Assembly: GCF_000427425.1 (NCBI RefSeq)
Contig: NZ_KE386494.1
Location: 252,476-316,475 of the forward strand
DNA from: Caldanaerobius polysaccharolyticus DSM 13641
Lineage (GTDB): Bacteria; Bacillota; Thermoanaerobacteria; Thermoanaerobacterales; Caldanaerobiaceae
Length of the DNA: 64,000 bases
Direction: 5' to 3'
Part shown: positions 63,970 to 64,000 of the stretch, one piece after another
Layout of the letters: each line of letters starts with the position of its first letter
How positions within the stretch are numbered: the stretch's first letter is position 1
The notes under the pieces: model-generated
The model's input: only the letters and a program-made list of their open reading frames with translations
Database searches by the model: none
Told to the model about the DNA's origin: nothing
Translations under genes and position numbers: made by a program

Positions 63970-64000
63970 TTAATTCGTTTTCACATCAGGATACGCATTT
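63970..64000 (-). CDS. C-terminal end of probable sugar-binding protein (partial)
   Basis: Only the last nine codons (NAYPDVKTN) and TAA (63970-63972) are in the window. Position directly upstream of two CUT1 permeases suggests the extracellular solute-binding lipoprotein of the same importer; the residues alone cannot prove this. Confidence 0.4.
   Translation of the reverse strand, partial: NAYPDVKTN

Noticed and set aside
1-64000. tRNA, rRNA, CRISPR array, insertion sequence or prophage
   Set aside because: No cloverleaf, rRNA core sequence, spaced direct repeats, transposase or phage gene was found; gaps between genes are all under 300 bases.

Overview
The window is a stretch of housekeeping chromosome from a low-to-mid GC, endospore-forming, motile, probably thermophilic Firmicute of class Clostridia. 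Gene content and order resemble Thermoanaerobacterales (Thermoanaerobacter/Thermoanaerobacterium/Caldanaerobius type). The indicators are PolC, CodY, HslUV, a Spo0E-like phosphatase, a YlxY-type sporulation deacetylase and the Bacillus/Clostridium-type fla/che operon with FliY, CheC and CheD. The organism is inferred from gene order and protein character only; no rRNA is present. Almost every gene is on the minus strand, so transcription runs from right to left; the only plus-strand genes are an uncharacterised gene (2218-3075) and rnhB (59874-60500).

In transcription order from the right: (i) 60.5-64 kb, a sugar ABC transporter (tail of a probable binding protein, two permeases, the second broken by an in-frame stop) followed one base later by a CotA-type multicopper oxidase. 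(ii) 53.7-60.5 kb, rnhB facing away from dprA-topA, then hslV-hslU-codY with its own promoter and a strong terminator after codY. (iii) 26-53.6 kb, a roughly 27-kb flagellar and chemotaxis operon: flgB-flgC-fliE-fliF-fliG-fliH-fliI-fliJ-motE-like-fliK-flgD-flgE-flbD-motA-motB-fliL-fliM-fliY-cheY-fliO-fliP-fliQ-fliR-flhB-flhA-flhF-flhG-pilZ-cheA-cheW-cheC-cheD-sigD-fapA. It builds the basal body, export gate, hook and motor, adds the chemotaxis core, and ends with the sigma factor for late flagellar genes. cheY carries a one-base frameshift in an A7 tract, and cheB is absent, with a PilZ c-di-GMP receptor in its usual place. (iv) 24.5-26.1 kb, rpsB-tsf with a structured S2 leader, ending in a terminator.

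(v) 13.7-24.5 kb, pyrH-frr-uppS-cdsA-dxr-rseP-ispG-[family 2 glycosyltransferase]-polC. This covers UMP synthesis, ribosome recycling, isoprenoid and phospholipid precursors, site-2 protease and the replicative polymerase. (vi) 6.1-13.7 kb, the rimP-nusA-ylxR-ylxQ-infB-rbfA-nrnA-truB-ribF translation operon, with a consensus promoter before rimP. (vii) 3.5-6.1 kb, rpsO with a leader hairpin, its terminator, then pnp. (viii) 0-3.5 kb, a Spo0E-like phosphatase, the plus-strand unknown gene, and ylxY-ymxH-dapG, with dapG running off the left edge.

No tRNA, rRNA, CRISPR array, insertion sequence or prophage was seen, and no gap exceeds 300 bases. The points most worth a second look are: the three disrupted genes (cheY, the second sugar permease, and the multicopper oxidase with ATA at its apparent start); hairpins lying between the Shine-Dalgarno and start codon of infB and fliL; the multicopper oxidase coupled to a sugar transporter; the inserted glycosyltransferase; and the uncharacterised AKR-like gene.
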